A DNA stretch of 64,000 nucleotides. Origin: CAVVXX01 sp963707975. GTDB lineage: Bacteria; Pseudomonadota; Alphaproteobacteria; Micropepsales; Micropepsaceae. The stretch spans positions 1,116,001-1,180,000 of the forward strand of contig OY970177.1 in assembly GCA_963707975.1 (NCBI GenBank), written 5' to 3'. The notes beneath the pieces were generated by a model that was not told where the DNA came from, made no database searches, and saw nothing but the letters and a program-made list of their open reading frames with translations. Positions 35,174 to 42,530 of the stretch are shown piece after piece; positions within the stretch are counted from its first letter, which is position 1; each line of letters starts with the position of its first letter. The translations under genes and the position numbers were made by a program.

Positions 35174-35887
35174 TCAGTGCAGCTTGAGCCCGCGCGTATA
35201 GAACGGCTCGTAACGCATCAGCATATTGCCGAGAGCCTTAGAGGTGTCGTGTTCCGTGATTGGCGTGACAGCAAGTTGCGTTCCCTGCGGCAGCGGCGCA
35301 ACAACGCGGCCGATGGCTTGGGCAAGCGGCTCCCATGGTCCGCTCATCTTGATGCCGACTATCGGGCGCGATGGCTCGTTCCTTCCGGCAATTGCCATCT
35401 GCGCGAGATAGGCCGCTTCGACTTCAGGCCGCGTCGCGAACAATTTGCGCAGCGCATCCGCCAAAATGACCGGATAGACCATTGGCTGGGTGATCAGGAC
35501 TTCACCCGCCGGCCTATCCACGGCACTTCCCAACTGAAGCAGGCGGTCAAGCTCCTGAGGGATCAATTCCTTCGCATATTGCCAGTCGGGATTGAGCAGG
35601 AAAAAAGCGCTGCGTGCGCTGGCGAACAAATCGCGCCCTTGCATGGAAAAATATTGCGGATGGTCCTGTGCATAGTGTTGCATGCGCGATGGTGCGGAAA
35701 AAATCGGATGATAGATGCGGTCATGGTGCTGGATTTGCGCAAGCTCGATCCTGCCTTCGCCAGCGCGTCCCAGAACGAACAATTGCAAATCTAGAAGCTG
35801 GCGATAGAACTTGCCCATGCTCACGGGGTTGGAGGCGGCTTCGATCAGCGCCCGCTCCAGATCATTCTCCGGCAGAAAATCCGTCAT
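35174..35887 (-). CDS. SseB-like protein (enhanced serine sensitivity family)
   Basis: A 237-residue protein with an N-terminal SseB domain (ENDLERALIEAASNPVSMGKFYRQLLDLQLFVLG) and a C-terminal part resembling the SseB C-terminal domain (GTQLAVTPITEHDTSKALGNMLMRYEPFY). The family was named for serine sensitivity in E. coli; its biochemical role is not known. Overlaps the serC stop (ATGA) and lies two bases before serA, which places it inside the serine operon. Confidence 0.75.
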   Translation of the reverse strand: MTDFLPENDLERALIEAASNPVSMGKFYRQLLDLQLFVLGRAGEGRIELAQIQHHDRIYHPIFSAPSRMQHYAQDHPQYFSMQGRDLFASARSAFFLLNPDWQYAKELIPQELDRLLQLGSAVDRPAGEVLITQPMVYPVILADALRKLFATRPEVEAAYLAQMAIAGRNEPSRPIVGIKMSGPWEPLAQAIGRVVAPLPQGTQLAVTPITEHDTSKALGNMLMRYEPFYTRGLKLH

Positions 35888-37047
35888 GCATCCGCCTTCA
35901 CCTGCGCCCAGGCCCAATCGAGCCATGGGGTGAGGGCCTCGATATCGGGGCGCTCCACGGTGGGGCCGCACCAGATGCGCAGGCCTGAGGGCGCGTTGCG
36001 GTGGCCTGCCACGTCATAGGCCGCATGTTCTTTTTCGAGCAGGCCCGCGATTTTCTTCACCGTTTCGGCGCGGGTCTCTTCCGGCATTTTGGCGAACCAC
36101 GGATCGGTGATCTTGAGGCAGACGGAGGTGTGAGAGCGGAAGCTTTCGTCGCGCGCGAGGAAATCGACCCACGGCGTTTCCTTCACCCAGCGCCCGAGCG
36201 CGGTAAAATTTGCTTCCACGCGCGCGATCAGCGCACGCACGCCGCCGATGCTCTCCGCCCATTTCAACGTGTCGAGATAATCCTCGACGCAGAGCATGGA
36301 CGGCGTGTTCAGCGTTTCGCCCTCGAAGGCGCCTTCGATCAGCTTGCCGTTCTTGGTCAGGCGGAAGATTTTCGGCAAAGGCCAGTGCGGGCTGTAGGCC
36401 TCCATTCGCGAAGCCGCGTTGGGCGACAGCACCAGCATGCCATGCCCGCCTTCGCCGCCCAGCGATTTCTGCCAGGAGAACGTGGTCACATCGAGCTTGT
36501 CCCAGGGCAGCTCCATGGCGAACGCGGCCGAGGTCGCATCGCAGATGGTGAGGCCGTCGCGCTTAGCGCTAATCCAGTCGCCATTGGGCACGCGCACGCC
36601 CGAGGTGGTGCCATTCCACACGAACACCGCGTCGTGCTTTGGGTTGGCCTGGGACAAATCGGCAAGCTCGCCATAAGGCGCCTTGATCATCCGGCTGTCC
36701 TTGATTTTCAGCTGCCTGAAAACGTCGGTGATCCAATCCTCGCCGAAACTTTCCCAGGCGAAGGCGTCGACGGGAAGCGGCCCCAGCAATTGCCACATCG
36801 CCATTTCCATGGCGCCGGTGTCGGACGCCGGCACCACGGCAATGCGGTAGCTGGCCGGCACGCCCAGCACAGCGCGCGTCTTGTCGATGATTTCCTTCAG
36901 CCGCGCCTTGCCCACTTTGGAGCGGTGCAGGCGGCTCAGCGCCGCGCCTTTGAGCACTTCAGGCGTCCAGCCCGGCCTTTTGGCGCAGGGTCCGGACGAA
37001 AAAAAAGGCCGTGCAGGGCGCACGGCCGGAATTGTTCCGGTCATCAT
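35884..37047 (-). CDS. serC: Phosphoserine aminotransferase
   Basis: A 387-residue class V aminotransferase making phosphoserine from 3-phosphohydroxypyruvate. The family N-terminal signature FFSSGPCAKRPGW and the PLP lysine in TTFSWQKSLGGEGGHGMLVLSP are clear. Start is ATG 37047 or 37044; the Shine-Dalgarno AAAGGA fits 37044 best. Codons 7-17 encode an intrinsic-terminator-like hairpin with eight U residues, and the leader upstream is structured (separate entries). Confidence 0.95.
   Translation of the reverse strand: MMTGTIPAVRPARPFFSSGPCAKRPGWTPEVLKGAALSRLHRSKVGKARLKEIIDKTRAVLGVPASYRIAVVPASDTGAMEMAMWQLLGPLPVDAFAWESFGEDWITDVFRQLKIKDSRMIKAPYGELADLSQANPKHDAVFVWNGTTSGVRVPNGDWISAKRDGLTICDATSAAFAMELPWDKLDVTTFSWQKSLGGEGGHGMLVLSPNAASRMEAYSPHWPLPKIFRLTKNGKLIEGAFEGETLNTPSMLCVEDYLDTLKWAESIGGVRALIARVEANFTALGRWVKETPWVDFLARDESFRSHTSVCLKITDPWFAKMPEETRAETVKKIAGLLEKEHAAYDVAGHRNAPSGLRIWCGPTVERPDIEALTPWLDWAWAQVKADA
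36999..37027 (-). terminator. Intrinsic terminator inside the serC 5' coding region
   Basis: On the coding strand of serC: stem GGCCGTGC / GCACGGCC (8 perfect base pairs), loop GCCCT, then TTTTTTTT. It spans codons for Ala-Val-Arg-Pro-Ala-Arg-Pro-Phe-Phe, 20-48 bases after the start codon. Shape and U-tract are those of a strong rho-independent terminator oriented to stop serC transcription. Confidence 0.7.
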
Positions 37048-37123
37048 CCATTCCTTTCAGAATGGTCGCGCTCCGTTGGGGGAGCGTGGCCCGCAGCTCC
37101 TGTAGGAGATTCGGCTTAGCCGG
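37048..37123 (-). promoter_or_regulatory. serC leader with ribosome-binding-site hairpin
   Basis: The 76-base region upstream of serC holds, in order, hairpins CTCC-TACA-GGAG, CGCTCC-CCCAAC-GGAGCG and CCATTC-TGAAAG-GAATGG. The last contains the Shine-Dalgarno AAAGGA in its loop and 3' arm and ends at the ATG. A conserved 'serC RNA motif' upstream of alphaproteobacterial serC genes has been reported; this element fits its place and general form, but I could not align it to the consensus. Confidence 0.55.
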
Positions 37124-37942
37124 TCAAACCGCGATCTCGCCGGTCATATAAAGTGCGCAGGGGCCGGCCAGGATCACGCGCGCGCCGTCATCGGTGCAGA
37201 TGAGGTCGCCGCCGCGCTGGCTCGCCTGCCGCGCCTGCAATGTTTTCTTGGAAAGGCGCTTCGCCCAATAGGGAATGATGGCGCAGTGTGCCGAACCCGT
37301 CACGGGATCTTCATAGACGCCCTTGTCGGGTGCGAAGAAGCGGGACACGCAATCATAGGGCTTGCCGTCGCCCTCGCCGGTGACGATCAGCCCCCACACC
37401 GCCATCTTGCGCAACAGCGAAACCAAATCGCCGGCGGGATTAATGGCGCGCACGGTGTCGGCATCGCTCCACACCGCCATCAAATAGCGACCAAGATACA
37501 GTTCATCGGGCGTGGGAACCCCCAGCGCCTCGCCAAGTTTCTTGTCGAAGCCGTCGGAGGCCGCGATCTTGTGCATCGGATCGGCGGGTAGCGCCATGCG
37601 GTTGTTGCCGTCGGCGCTTTTCTCGACCGTGAGCACGCCGCTTTTGGTTTCGAAACGCACTGTATTGAGCGAAGGCGCAAGCGAATTGAATATCACCCAG
37701 GCGCTTGCCAGCGTGGCATGGCCGCACAATTCCACTTCGGAAACGGGCGTGAACCAGCGCAAATCATAAAACCCCGGCGATTTTTCGACGAAGAACGCGG
37801 TCTCGGCCAGATTGTTCTCGTTGGCGATTGCCTGCATTTGGGCATCGCTCAGCCAGCGTTCGAGCGGCACGATGGCTGCGGTATTGCCCTCGAAGGGCCG
37901 CGACGCGAAAGCGTCCACTTGCCAGAGTTTCAGCTTGGTCAT
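37124..37942 (-). CDS. PhzF family isomerase/epimerase
   Basis: A 272-residue PhzF-fold protein (two diaminopimelate-epimerase-like halves). Family features: QVDAFASRPFEGNTAAIVPL at the start, NNLAETAFFV with the catalytic Glu, FTPVSEVELCGHATLASAWVIF, and EDPVTGSAHCAIIPYWA. Substrate unknown. It overlaps rpoH by four bases and precedes the serC leader by less than 80 bases. Confidence 0.88.
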   Translation of the reverse strand: MTKLKLWQVDAFASRPFEGNTAAIVPLERWLSDAQMQAIANENNLAETAFFVEKSPGFYDLRWFTPVSEVELCGHATLASAWVIFNSLAPSLNTVRFETKSGVLTVEKSADGNNRMALPADPMHKIAASDGFDKKLGEALGVPTPDELYLGRYLMAVWSDADTVRAINPAGDLVSLLRKMAVWGLIVTGEGDGKPYDCVSRFFAPDKGVYEDPVTGSAHCAIIPYWAKRLSKKTLQARQASQRGGDLICTDDGARVILAGPCALYMTGEIAV

Positions 37943-38838
37943 TTGCCGGCGTGAAGCGTGGCGGCGCGCTTGTCTTCCAGCGCGTCCTTCATCGCCTGTT
38001 GCAGCTTTTCGAAGGCGCGCACCTCGATCTGGCGCACGCGCTCGCGGGAAATCTCGTATTTCCTGGAAAGCTCTTCCAGTGTCGAGGGTTCGTCCTTGAG
38101 GCGGCGTTCCTGCAAGATGTCGCGCTCGCGTTCGGTAAGCTCGTCGAGCGCGGCCGAAAGCAGCGTGCGGCGTTCTGCCAGTTCCTCGGATTCCGCGAAC
38201 TGGGTTTCCTGGTCGAGTTCGTCATCGGCCAGCCAGTCCTGCCATTCCATATCGGAATCGGCGCCCATCGGCGCGTTGAGCGATGAATCGGGGCCAGCGA
38301 GGCGCCGGTTCATGTTCACCACTTCCTCTTCGGAAACGCCCATCCGTTTCGCGATGGTTTCGACATGCTCGTGCGTCATGTCGCCTTCTTCCAGCGCGTC
38401 GATCTGCCCCTTGGCGCGGCGCAGGCCGAAGAACAGTTTCTTCTGCGCGGCTGTGGTGCCTAACTTCACCAGGCTCCACGAGCGCAGGATGTATTCCTGG
38501 ATGGAAGCCCTGATCCACCACATGGCGTAAGTGGCGAGCCTGAACCCCTTGTCCGGCTCGAAACGTTTCACCGCCTGCATCAGTCCGACATTGCCTTCGG
38601 ATACGATCTCGGACAGTGGCAGGCCGTAGCCGCGGTAACCCATGGCGATCTTGGCGACCAGGCGCAGATGACTGGTCACCAGCCGGTGGGCGGCCTCGGG
38701 GTCTTCATGCTCGCGCCAGCGCTTGGCCAGCATGTATTCCTCCTGCGGGTCGAGCAGGGGGAATTTGCGGATTTCCGCGAGGTAACGCGAAAGTCCGCCT
38801 TCTCCGGCCAATACTGGAAGCGCGCGGCTAGTTGCCAT
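37939..38838 (-). CDS. rpoH: RNA polymerase sigma-32 factor RpoH
   Basis: A 299-residue heat-shock sigma factor. Region 2 (LRLVAKIAMGYRGYGLPLSEIVSEGNVGLMQAVKRFEPDKGFRLATYAMWWIRASIQEYI) and region 4 (LDELTERERDILQERRLKDEPSTLEELSRKYEISRERVRQIE) are standard; the RpoH box is QKKLFFGLRRAKG. A close match to a sigma-32 promoter lies about 100 bases upstream, suggesting autoregulation. Confidence 0.94.
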   Translation of the reverse strand: MATSRALPVLAGEGGLSRYLAEIRKFPLLDPQEEYMLAKRWREHEDPEAAHRLVTSHLRLVAKIAMGYRGYGLPLSEIVSEGNVGLMQAVKRFEPDKGFRLATYAMWWIRASIQEYILRSWSLVKLGTTAAQKKLFFGLRRAKGQIDALEEGDMTHEHVETIAKRMGVSEEEVVNMNRRLAGPDSSLNAPMGADSDMEWQDWLADDELDQETQFAESEELAERRTLLSAALDELTERERDILQERRLKDEPSTLEELSRKYEISRERVRQIEVRAFEKLQQAMKDALEDKRAATLHAGK

Positions 38839-38940
38839 TCAACACCCCATGCCCTGTCCTTAGGAAAACAGTAGTGCCAAGCGGCACTCTATCGTCTGAT
38901 AACGCCTGTTGGACAAAGCCTATCCCCAAATGTGTTGGAA

Positions 38941-38968
38941 ATGTGGGGCGGGTCCGGCGAATTTCAAG
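38941..38968 (-). promoter_or_regulatory. Sigma-32 type promoter of rpoH
   Basis: Reading toward rpoH: -35 CTTGAAA (38962-38968), 13-base spacer, -10 CCCCACAT (38941-38948). Known sigma-32 consensus is CTTGAAA with 13-15 bases to CCCCATNT. The start of rpoH is about 100 bases downstream. Confidence 0.7.
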
Positions 38969-38987
38969 GGGGCAAAGGCACTTAACG

Positions 38988-39998
38988 CTAATGTGATCCA
39001 AGCCCGCGCAAAGCCTCGACCAGGTGGACAAAGTCCGGGGGCCAGGGGGCCTCGAAGCGCATTTTCTTGTTAAGGCTTGGATGGTGAAAGCCCAGCACGC
39101 CCGCGTGCAGCGCTTGCCTCGGGAAATTGGCTGCGGCCGCATAGGCTGCTTCCTCGGCAGGGCTTTTGGCCCGCGGCAAGGCGCGCGCGCGGCCGTAAGT
39201 CGCGTCGCCAATCAGCGGGTGGCCGAGATGAGCCAGATGCACGCGGATCTGGTGCGTGCGCCCGGTCTCCAGCCGGCATTCCAGCAGCGAAGCGAAGGCG
39301 CGTTCCTGATTGCCGAAACGTTCAAGCGCTCGATAGCGCGTGCGCGCGGGTTTGCCGGAGCCGCGTAACACGGCGATGCGTTTGCGGTCGAACGGGCTTC
39401 GCCCGAGATTGCCCTCGATGACGCCTTCGCCAGCGCGCGGGCTCCCCCACACGACCGCGTTGTAAACGCGCTCGATGGCGTGGGCCGCGAATTGCTTGGC
39501 CAGGCTGCGCATGGCGCGCTCGTTTTTCGCCGCCACCAGCAAGCCGCTGGTGTCCTTGTCAAGGCGATGCACGATGCCGGGGCGGGCGACGCCGCCGACG
39601 CCTTGCAGCGACGCGCCGCAATGGGCGAGCAGCGCGTTCACCAGCGTGCCGTCGGGATTGCCGGCGGCCGGATGCACCACCAGCCCGGCCGGCTTGTCGA
39701 TGACGATGAGATCGGCGTCCTCGTAGACGATGGAAAGCGGGATCGCCTGAGGCCGCGGCTCGGCTGGGGCGGGCGGCGGCAGGAACACTTCATAAATCGC
39801 GCCCGGTTTGACCCGCTGGTTCGCGTCTTTTATCGTCGCGCCGCCGCAGTGAACGGCGCCTTGCGCAATCAGCGCCTGCAAACGCGAGCGCGACAGCTCT
39901 GGCAATGCGCCCGCGAGGAAACGATCGAGCCGCTGGCCCGCGTTGTCTGCTTTCACGGCCGCGCGGCGGAGGGTTTCTTGAGATGTTTCAGGTGCCAT
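38988..39998 (-). CDS. rluD: Ribosomal large subunit pseudouridine synthase, RluD type
   Basis: A 336-residue pseudouridine synthase: N-terminal S4 RNA-binding domain (QRLDRFLAGALPELSRSRLQALIAQGAVHCGG) and catalytic domain with GIVHRLDKDTSGLLVAAKN, where the Asp of RLD is catalytic, and ETGRTHQIRVHLAHLGHPLIGD. Probably modifies 23S rRNA helix 69. Its start codon overlaps that of the divergent DUF6476 gene (CATG). Confidence 0.92.
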   Translation of the reverse strand: MAPETSQETLRRAAVKADNAGQRLDRFLAGALPELSRSRLQALIAQGAVHCGGATIKDANQRVKPGAIYEVFLPPPAPAEPRPQAIPLSIVYEDADLIVIDKPAGLVVHPAAGNPDGTLVNALLAHCGASLQGVGGVARPGIVHRLDKDTSGLLVAAKNERAMRSLAKQFAAHAIERVYNAVVWGSPRAGEGVIEGNLGRSPFDRKRIAVLRGSGKPARTRYRALERFGNQERAFASLLECRLETGRTHQIRVHLAHLGHPLIGDATYGRARALPRAKSPAEEAAYAAAANFPRQALHAGVLGFHHPSLNKKMRFEAPWPPDFVHLVEALRGLGSH

Positions 39999-40347
39999 GA
40001 TCGGCAACGAGAATACCAATTTCACGCTCACCGCAAGCCAGCGCCGCTTGAGGGCGCTTGTCATCGTTCTTGGCGTGCTGATGATGCTTGCCTTTGGCGC
40101 GCTGGTCGTGGGCTTTATCGTCAAGCTCGGCCATGGCAGTGCGCCCGCCACTGCGCCCGCGGCGCAGGCAGGCGCGCCCTTTCAATCCAGCGTGGCGTTG
40201 GCGCCCGGTCAATCGGTGGTCTCGACCGAGCTCAAGGACAATCGCCTGCTGGTGCGCCTCAAGGGGCCATCAAGCGAGGATATCGTCATCGTCGATGCCG
40301 CGACAGGGCGCGAGCTTGGCCGCGTGCATCTCAAGCCACAGCCGTGA
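39997..40347 (+). CDS. DUF6476-like single-pass membrane protein
   Basis: A 116-residue protein with one N-terminal membrane helix (ALVIVLGVLMMLAFGALVVGFIVKL), an Ala/Pro-rich spacer, and a small periplasmic domain (SSVALAPGQSVVSTELKDNRLLVRLKGPSSEDIVIVDAATGRELGRVHL). It resembles alphaproteobacterial DUF6476 proteins, of unknown function, usually encoded divergently from rluD and near rpoH. Starts with an ATG overlapping the rluD start. Confidence 0.7.
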   Translation: MIGNENTNFTLTASQRRLRALVIVLGVLMMLAFGALVVGFIVKLGHGSAPATAPAAQAGAPFQSSVALAPGQSVVSTELKDNRLLVRLKGPSSEDIVIVDAATGRELGRVHLKPQP

Positions 40348-40360
40348 AAATTTCTCCTTG

Positions 40361-40487
40361 TCATTCCCGGCCGAGCGATGCGAAGCGTCGCGAGGGGAAG
40401 GGAAGCCAGGTGGAAAGAATTTACCGAAATCGGATACCTGGATCCCCTTCCCTCGCAGCGGCTTTGCCGCTGCTCGCCGGGGATGAC
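40361..40487. repeat. Intergenic repeat family C
   Basis: Between the DUF6476 gene and the JAMM peptidase gene. Outer arms TCATTCCCGGCCGAGCGA and TCGCCGGGGATGACA are partly complementary; inner arms GGGGAAGGGAAGCCAGG / CCTGGATCCCCTTCCC pair around an AT-richer centre, and CAGCGGCTTTGCCGCTG is a hairpin. A REP-like element of a type seen in other alphaproteobacteria. It runs right up to the next start codon. Confidence 0.7.
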
Positions 40488-40898
40488 ATGAAGAGATTAG
40501 AAATACCAAAGAGCTATATCGAAACAATTTTCGCCGCCGCCGCGCGCGCTCATCCCAATGAGTGCTGTGGTCTTATCGAAGGTGTGCGAGACGGAAATGG
40601 CTGGCGCGCTTTCGCACTGCACGAAACGAGAAACCTTGCCAGCGATGGCGAGCGCGAATTCCTGATCGATCCGGAAGCGCAATTCCGTTTGTTGCGACAT
40701 CTGCGCGGCACGGGGCGTGGGATCATCGGCTTCTATCATTCGCATCCCAATGGCGCAGCTTTTCCTTCGGCAACGGATCGCAAGCGTGCCGGCGAGGACG
40801 GCTTTCTCTGGCTGATCGCGGGCGGCGACGAAATCGCCGCTTTCGTTTATCGTGAGCACGAAAAGGATTTCTCGCCCGTCATTCTGGAAAGGGTCTAG
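40488..40898 (+). CDS. JAMM/Mov34 (M67) family metallopeptidase
   Basis: A 136-residue stand-alone JAMM domain. The zinc motif is FYHSHPNGAAFPSATD (H-x-H-P-x7-S-x2-D) and the catalytic Glu lies in NECCGLIEG. Bacterial members often trim ubiquitin-like sulfur carriers (ThiS/MoaD type), but none is adjacent. The only Shine-Dalgarno-like sequence (GGGGA) is in the upstream repeat. Confidence 0.88.
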   Translation: MKRLEIPKSYIETIFAAAARAHPNECCGLIEGVRDGNGWRAFALHETRNLASDGEREFLIDPEAQFRLLRHLRGTGRGIIGFYHSHPNGAAFPSATDRKRAGEDGFLWLIAGGDEIAAFVYREHEKDFSPVILERV

Positions 40899-40900
40899 CC

Positions 40901-41788
40901 ATGAGGCTGCTGTTGGCGTCCGCTGCCGCCGTGTGTTTCATTTTTGCCAATGCGTTTGCTGCCGATGCGCCCGCGCCGCAGGCTGATGCGTGGCGAGACG
41001 TCGATCCCAACAATCTTGTCCTGATCGACGTGAAATATGGCGAGATCGCCGTCGAGCTCGCGCCCGAATTCGCGCCCAACCACGTCGCGCGCCTGCGCAA
41101 GCTCATCCGCGCGCATTTTTACGATGGCCTAACTTTCTATCGCGTCATCGAGGGCTTCGTGGCCCAGGGCGGCATCGGCGAAGGCACGGCATCCACCGGC
41201 TCCTATTCGCCCGAGCAGGAAAAGAAATGGCCGCCGCTGAAACGCGAATTCGACGTGCCCCAAGGCAATGCCGTGTTCACGCCGCTTGGCAACGCCGATC
41301 TGTTCGCGCCTGAAGTGGGTCATGTCGATGGCTTCGCCGTGGGCCGCGATGTGAAGGAGGGCCGGATGTGGCCGCTCCATTGTCCGGGCACCTTTGCCTT
41401 CGCGCGCGACAATGATCCCGATACCGCCACCACAGAATTTTACATCGTGATCGGCGAACGCCCGCCCAGGCTGGAACGCAATCTGAGCGCTATGGGCCGC
41501 GTGATCGACGGCATGCAATATGTGCAGAAGCTCGAACGCGGCGACGCGGATGTCGCCATGGGCGTCATTCAGGACAAGAGCAAGCAGGACGCCATCATCC
41601 GCATGCGCCTGGCCGCCGACATGCCGAAAGCCGAACGCCCGAAATTCCAGGTGATGCGCACGGATTCCGACGACTTCGCGCAGTTGAAGGAAGCCAAACG
41701 CAACATCACCAATCCCTTCTTCTTCAGGAAGCCCGCGCCCATTCTCGATATCTGCAATATGCAGGCGCCCGTCCGCCGCGCGCCCTGA
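40901..41788 (+). CDS. Peptidylprolyl isomerase, cyclophilin type, exported
   Basis: A 295-residue periplasmic cyclophilin: signal peptide (MRLLLASAAAVCFIFANAFA), core AVELAPEFAPNHVARLRKLIRAHFYDGLTFYRVIEGFVAQGG and TEFYIVIGERPPRLERNLSAMGRVIDGM, with an insertion between them and an extra C-terminal segment of about 90 residues. It starts 2 bases after the JAMM gene. The longer C-terminus is typical of alphaproteobacterial PpiA-like proteins. Confidence 0.9.
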   Translation: MRLLLASAAAVCFIFANAFAADAPAPQADAWRDVDPNNLVLIDVKYGEIAVELAPEFAPNHVARLRKLIRAHFYDGLTFYRVIEGFVAQGGIGEGTASTGSYSPEQEKKWPPLKREFDVPQGNAVFTPLGNADLFAPEVGHVDGFAVGRDVKEGRMWPLHCPGTFAFARDNDPDTATTEFYIVIGERPPRLERNLSAMGRVIDGMQYVQKLERGDADVAMGVIQDKSKQDAIIRMRLAADMPKAERPKFQVMRTDSDDFAQLKEAKRNITNPFFFRKPAPILDICNMQAPVRRAP

Positions 41789-41842
41789 TCCACGCGCAAT
41801 ATCTGTCCAGCCTTGACCGCAATCACCATAAATTACATAATT

Positions 41843-41854
41843 TCTATGGACTTT
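41843..41854. promoter_or_regulatory. Candidate Rrf2 operator upstream of the Rrf2 gene
   Basis: TCTATGGACTTT lies 13 bases before the Rrf2 start codon in an AT-rich stretch and matches TCTATAGACATT upstream of the porin gene in 10 of 12 positions. Suggests autoregulation; it is an inference from two sites. Confidence 0.4.
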
Positions 41855-41866
41855 AGGAAGTAGCTA

Positions 41867-42307
41867 ATGCTGTCGCAAAAGGCCCGTTACGCGTTGCATG
41901 CGCTGATTGTGCTGACCGAGCACGACAGTGATGAGCCGCTGATGATTGCCGACATCGCCGCCAAAGCCCGCGTGCCACGCAAGTTTCTTGAACAGATTCT
42001 GCTGGAACTGAAGAAACGCGGCATCGTGCGCAGCATGCGCGGGCGGTCCGGCGGTTACATGCTGGGGCGCACGCCCAATAAGATCTCGTTCGCCGAAATC
42101 ATTCGCGTGACAGACGGTCCGTTGGCGCTGGCGCCCTGCGTGAGCGTGACCGCCTATCAGCGCTGCGCCGATTGCGTGGACGAGAAGACCTGCGCCATCC
42201 GCAAGGTGCTGCTGGCCGCGCGTGATGCGACGGCCGCCGTGCTGGAAGTCCGCACGCTGGCGGACGCCGTGGGCCAGGGCAGGAAGCTTCGCCGCCGGGC
42301 CGCCTGA
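41867..42307 (+). CDS. Rrf2 family transcriptional regulator
   Basis: A 146-residue winged-helix regulator (MLSQKARYALHALIVLTEH, then IADIAAKARVPRKFLEQILLELKKRGIVRSMRGRSGGYMLG). The effector region contains cysteines in APCVSVTAYQRCADCVDEKTC, spaced in a way compatible with Fe-S cluster binding as in IscR or NsrR, though no isc genes are nearby. Downstream are a porin and a TSUP transporter. The target and ligand are not known. Confidence 0.88.
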   Translation: MLSQKARYALHALIVLTEHDSDEPLMIADIAAKARVPRKFLEQILLELKKRGIVRSMRGRSGGYMLGRTPNKISFAEIIRVTDGPLALAPCVSVTAYQRCADCVDEKTCAIRKVLLAARDATAAVLEVRTLADAVGQGRKLRRRAA

Positions 42308-42403
42308 AGCGGCCGAAATTTTCCGGATTTTTCTTCCCTTTCCATAGATGCATTTCTGCCACGGATGAGCGGTTAGTGCCGTGACCCTGTAATGTATATT
42401 GAC

Positions 42404-42415
42404 TCTATAGACATT
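42404..42415. promoter_or_regulatory. Candidate Rrf2 operator upstream of the porin gene
   Basis: TCTATAGACATT, containing the perfect palindrome TCTATAGA, lies about 115 bases before the porin start and within a promoter-like AT-rich segment (TGTATATTGACT). It resembles the site before the Rrf2 gene. Confidence 0.4.
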
Positions 42416-42530
42416 CGGGTAATGATCGGACTGCGTGAATGGCGGTTCCCGCGAAACGGTCGGTGGCCACGCGTCCAAGGCGTCCCCCCGCCGGACGCGT
42501 GGGCCCGGGCCAACAACGGGGAGGGGAATT

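Noticed and set aside
39480..40487. A plus-strand frame extending upstream of the JAMM gene
   Set aside because: It is antisense to rluD and passes through the family C repeat; the JAMM domain starts at 40488.
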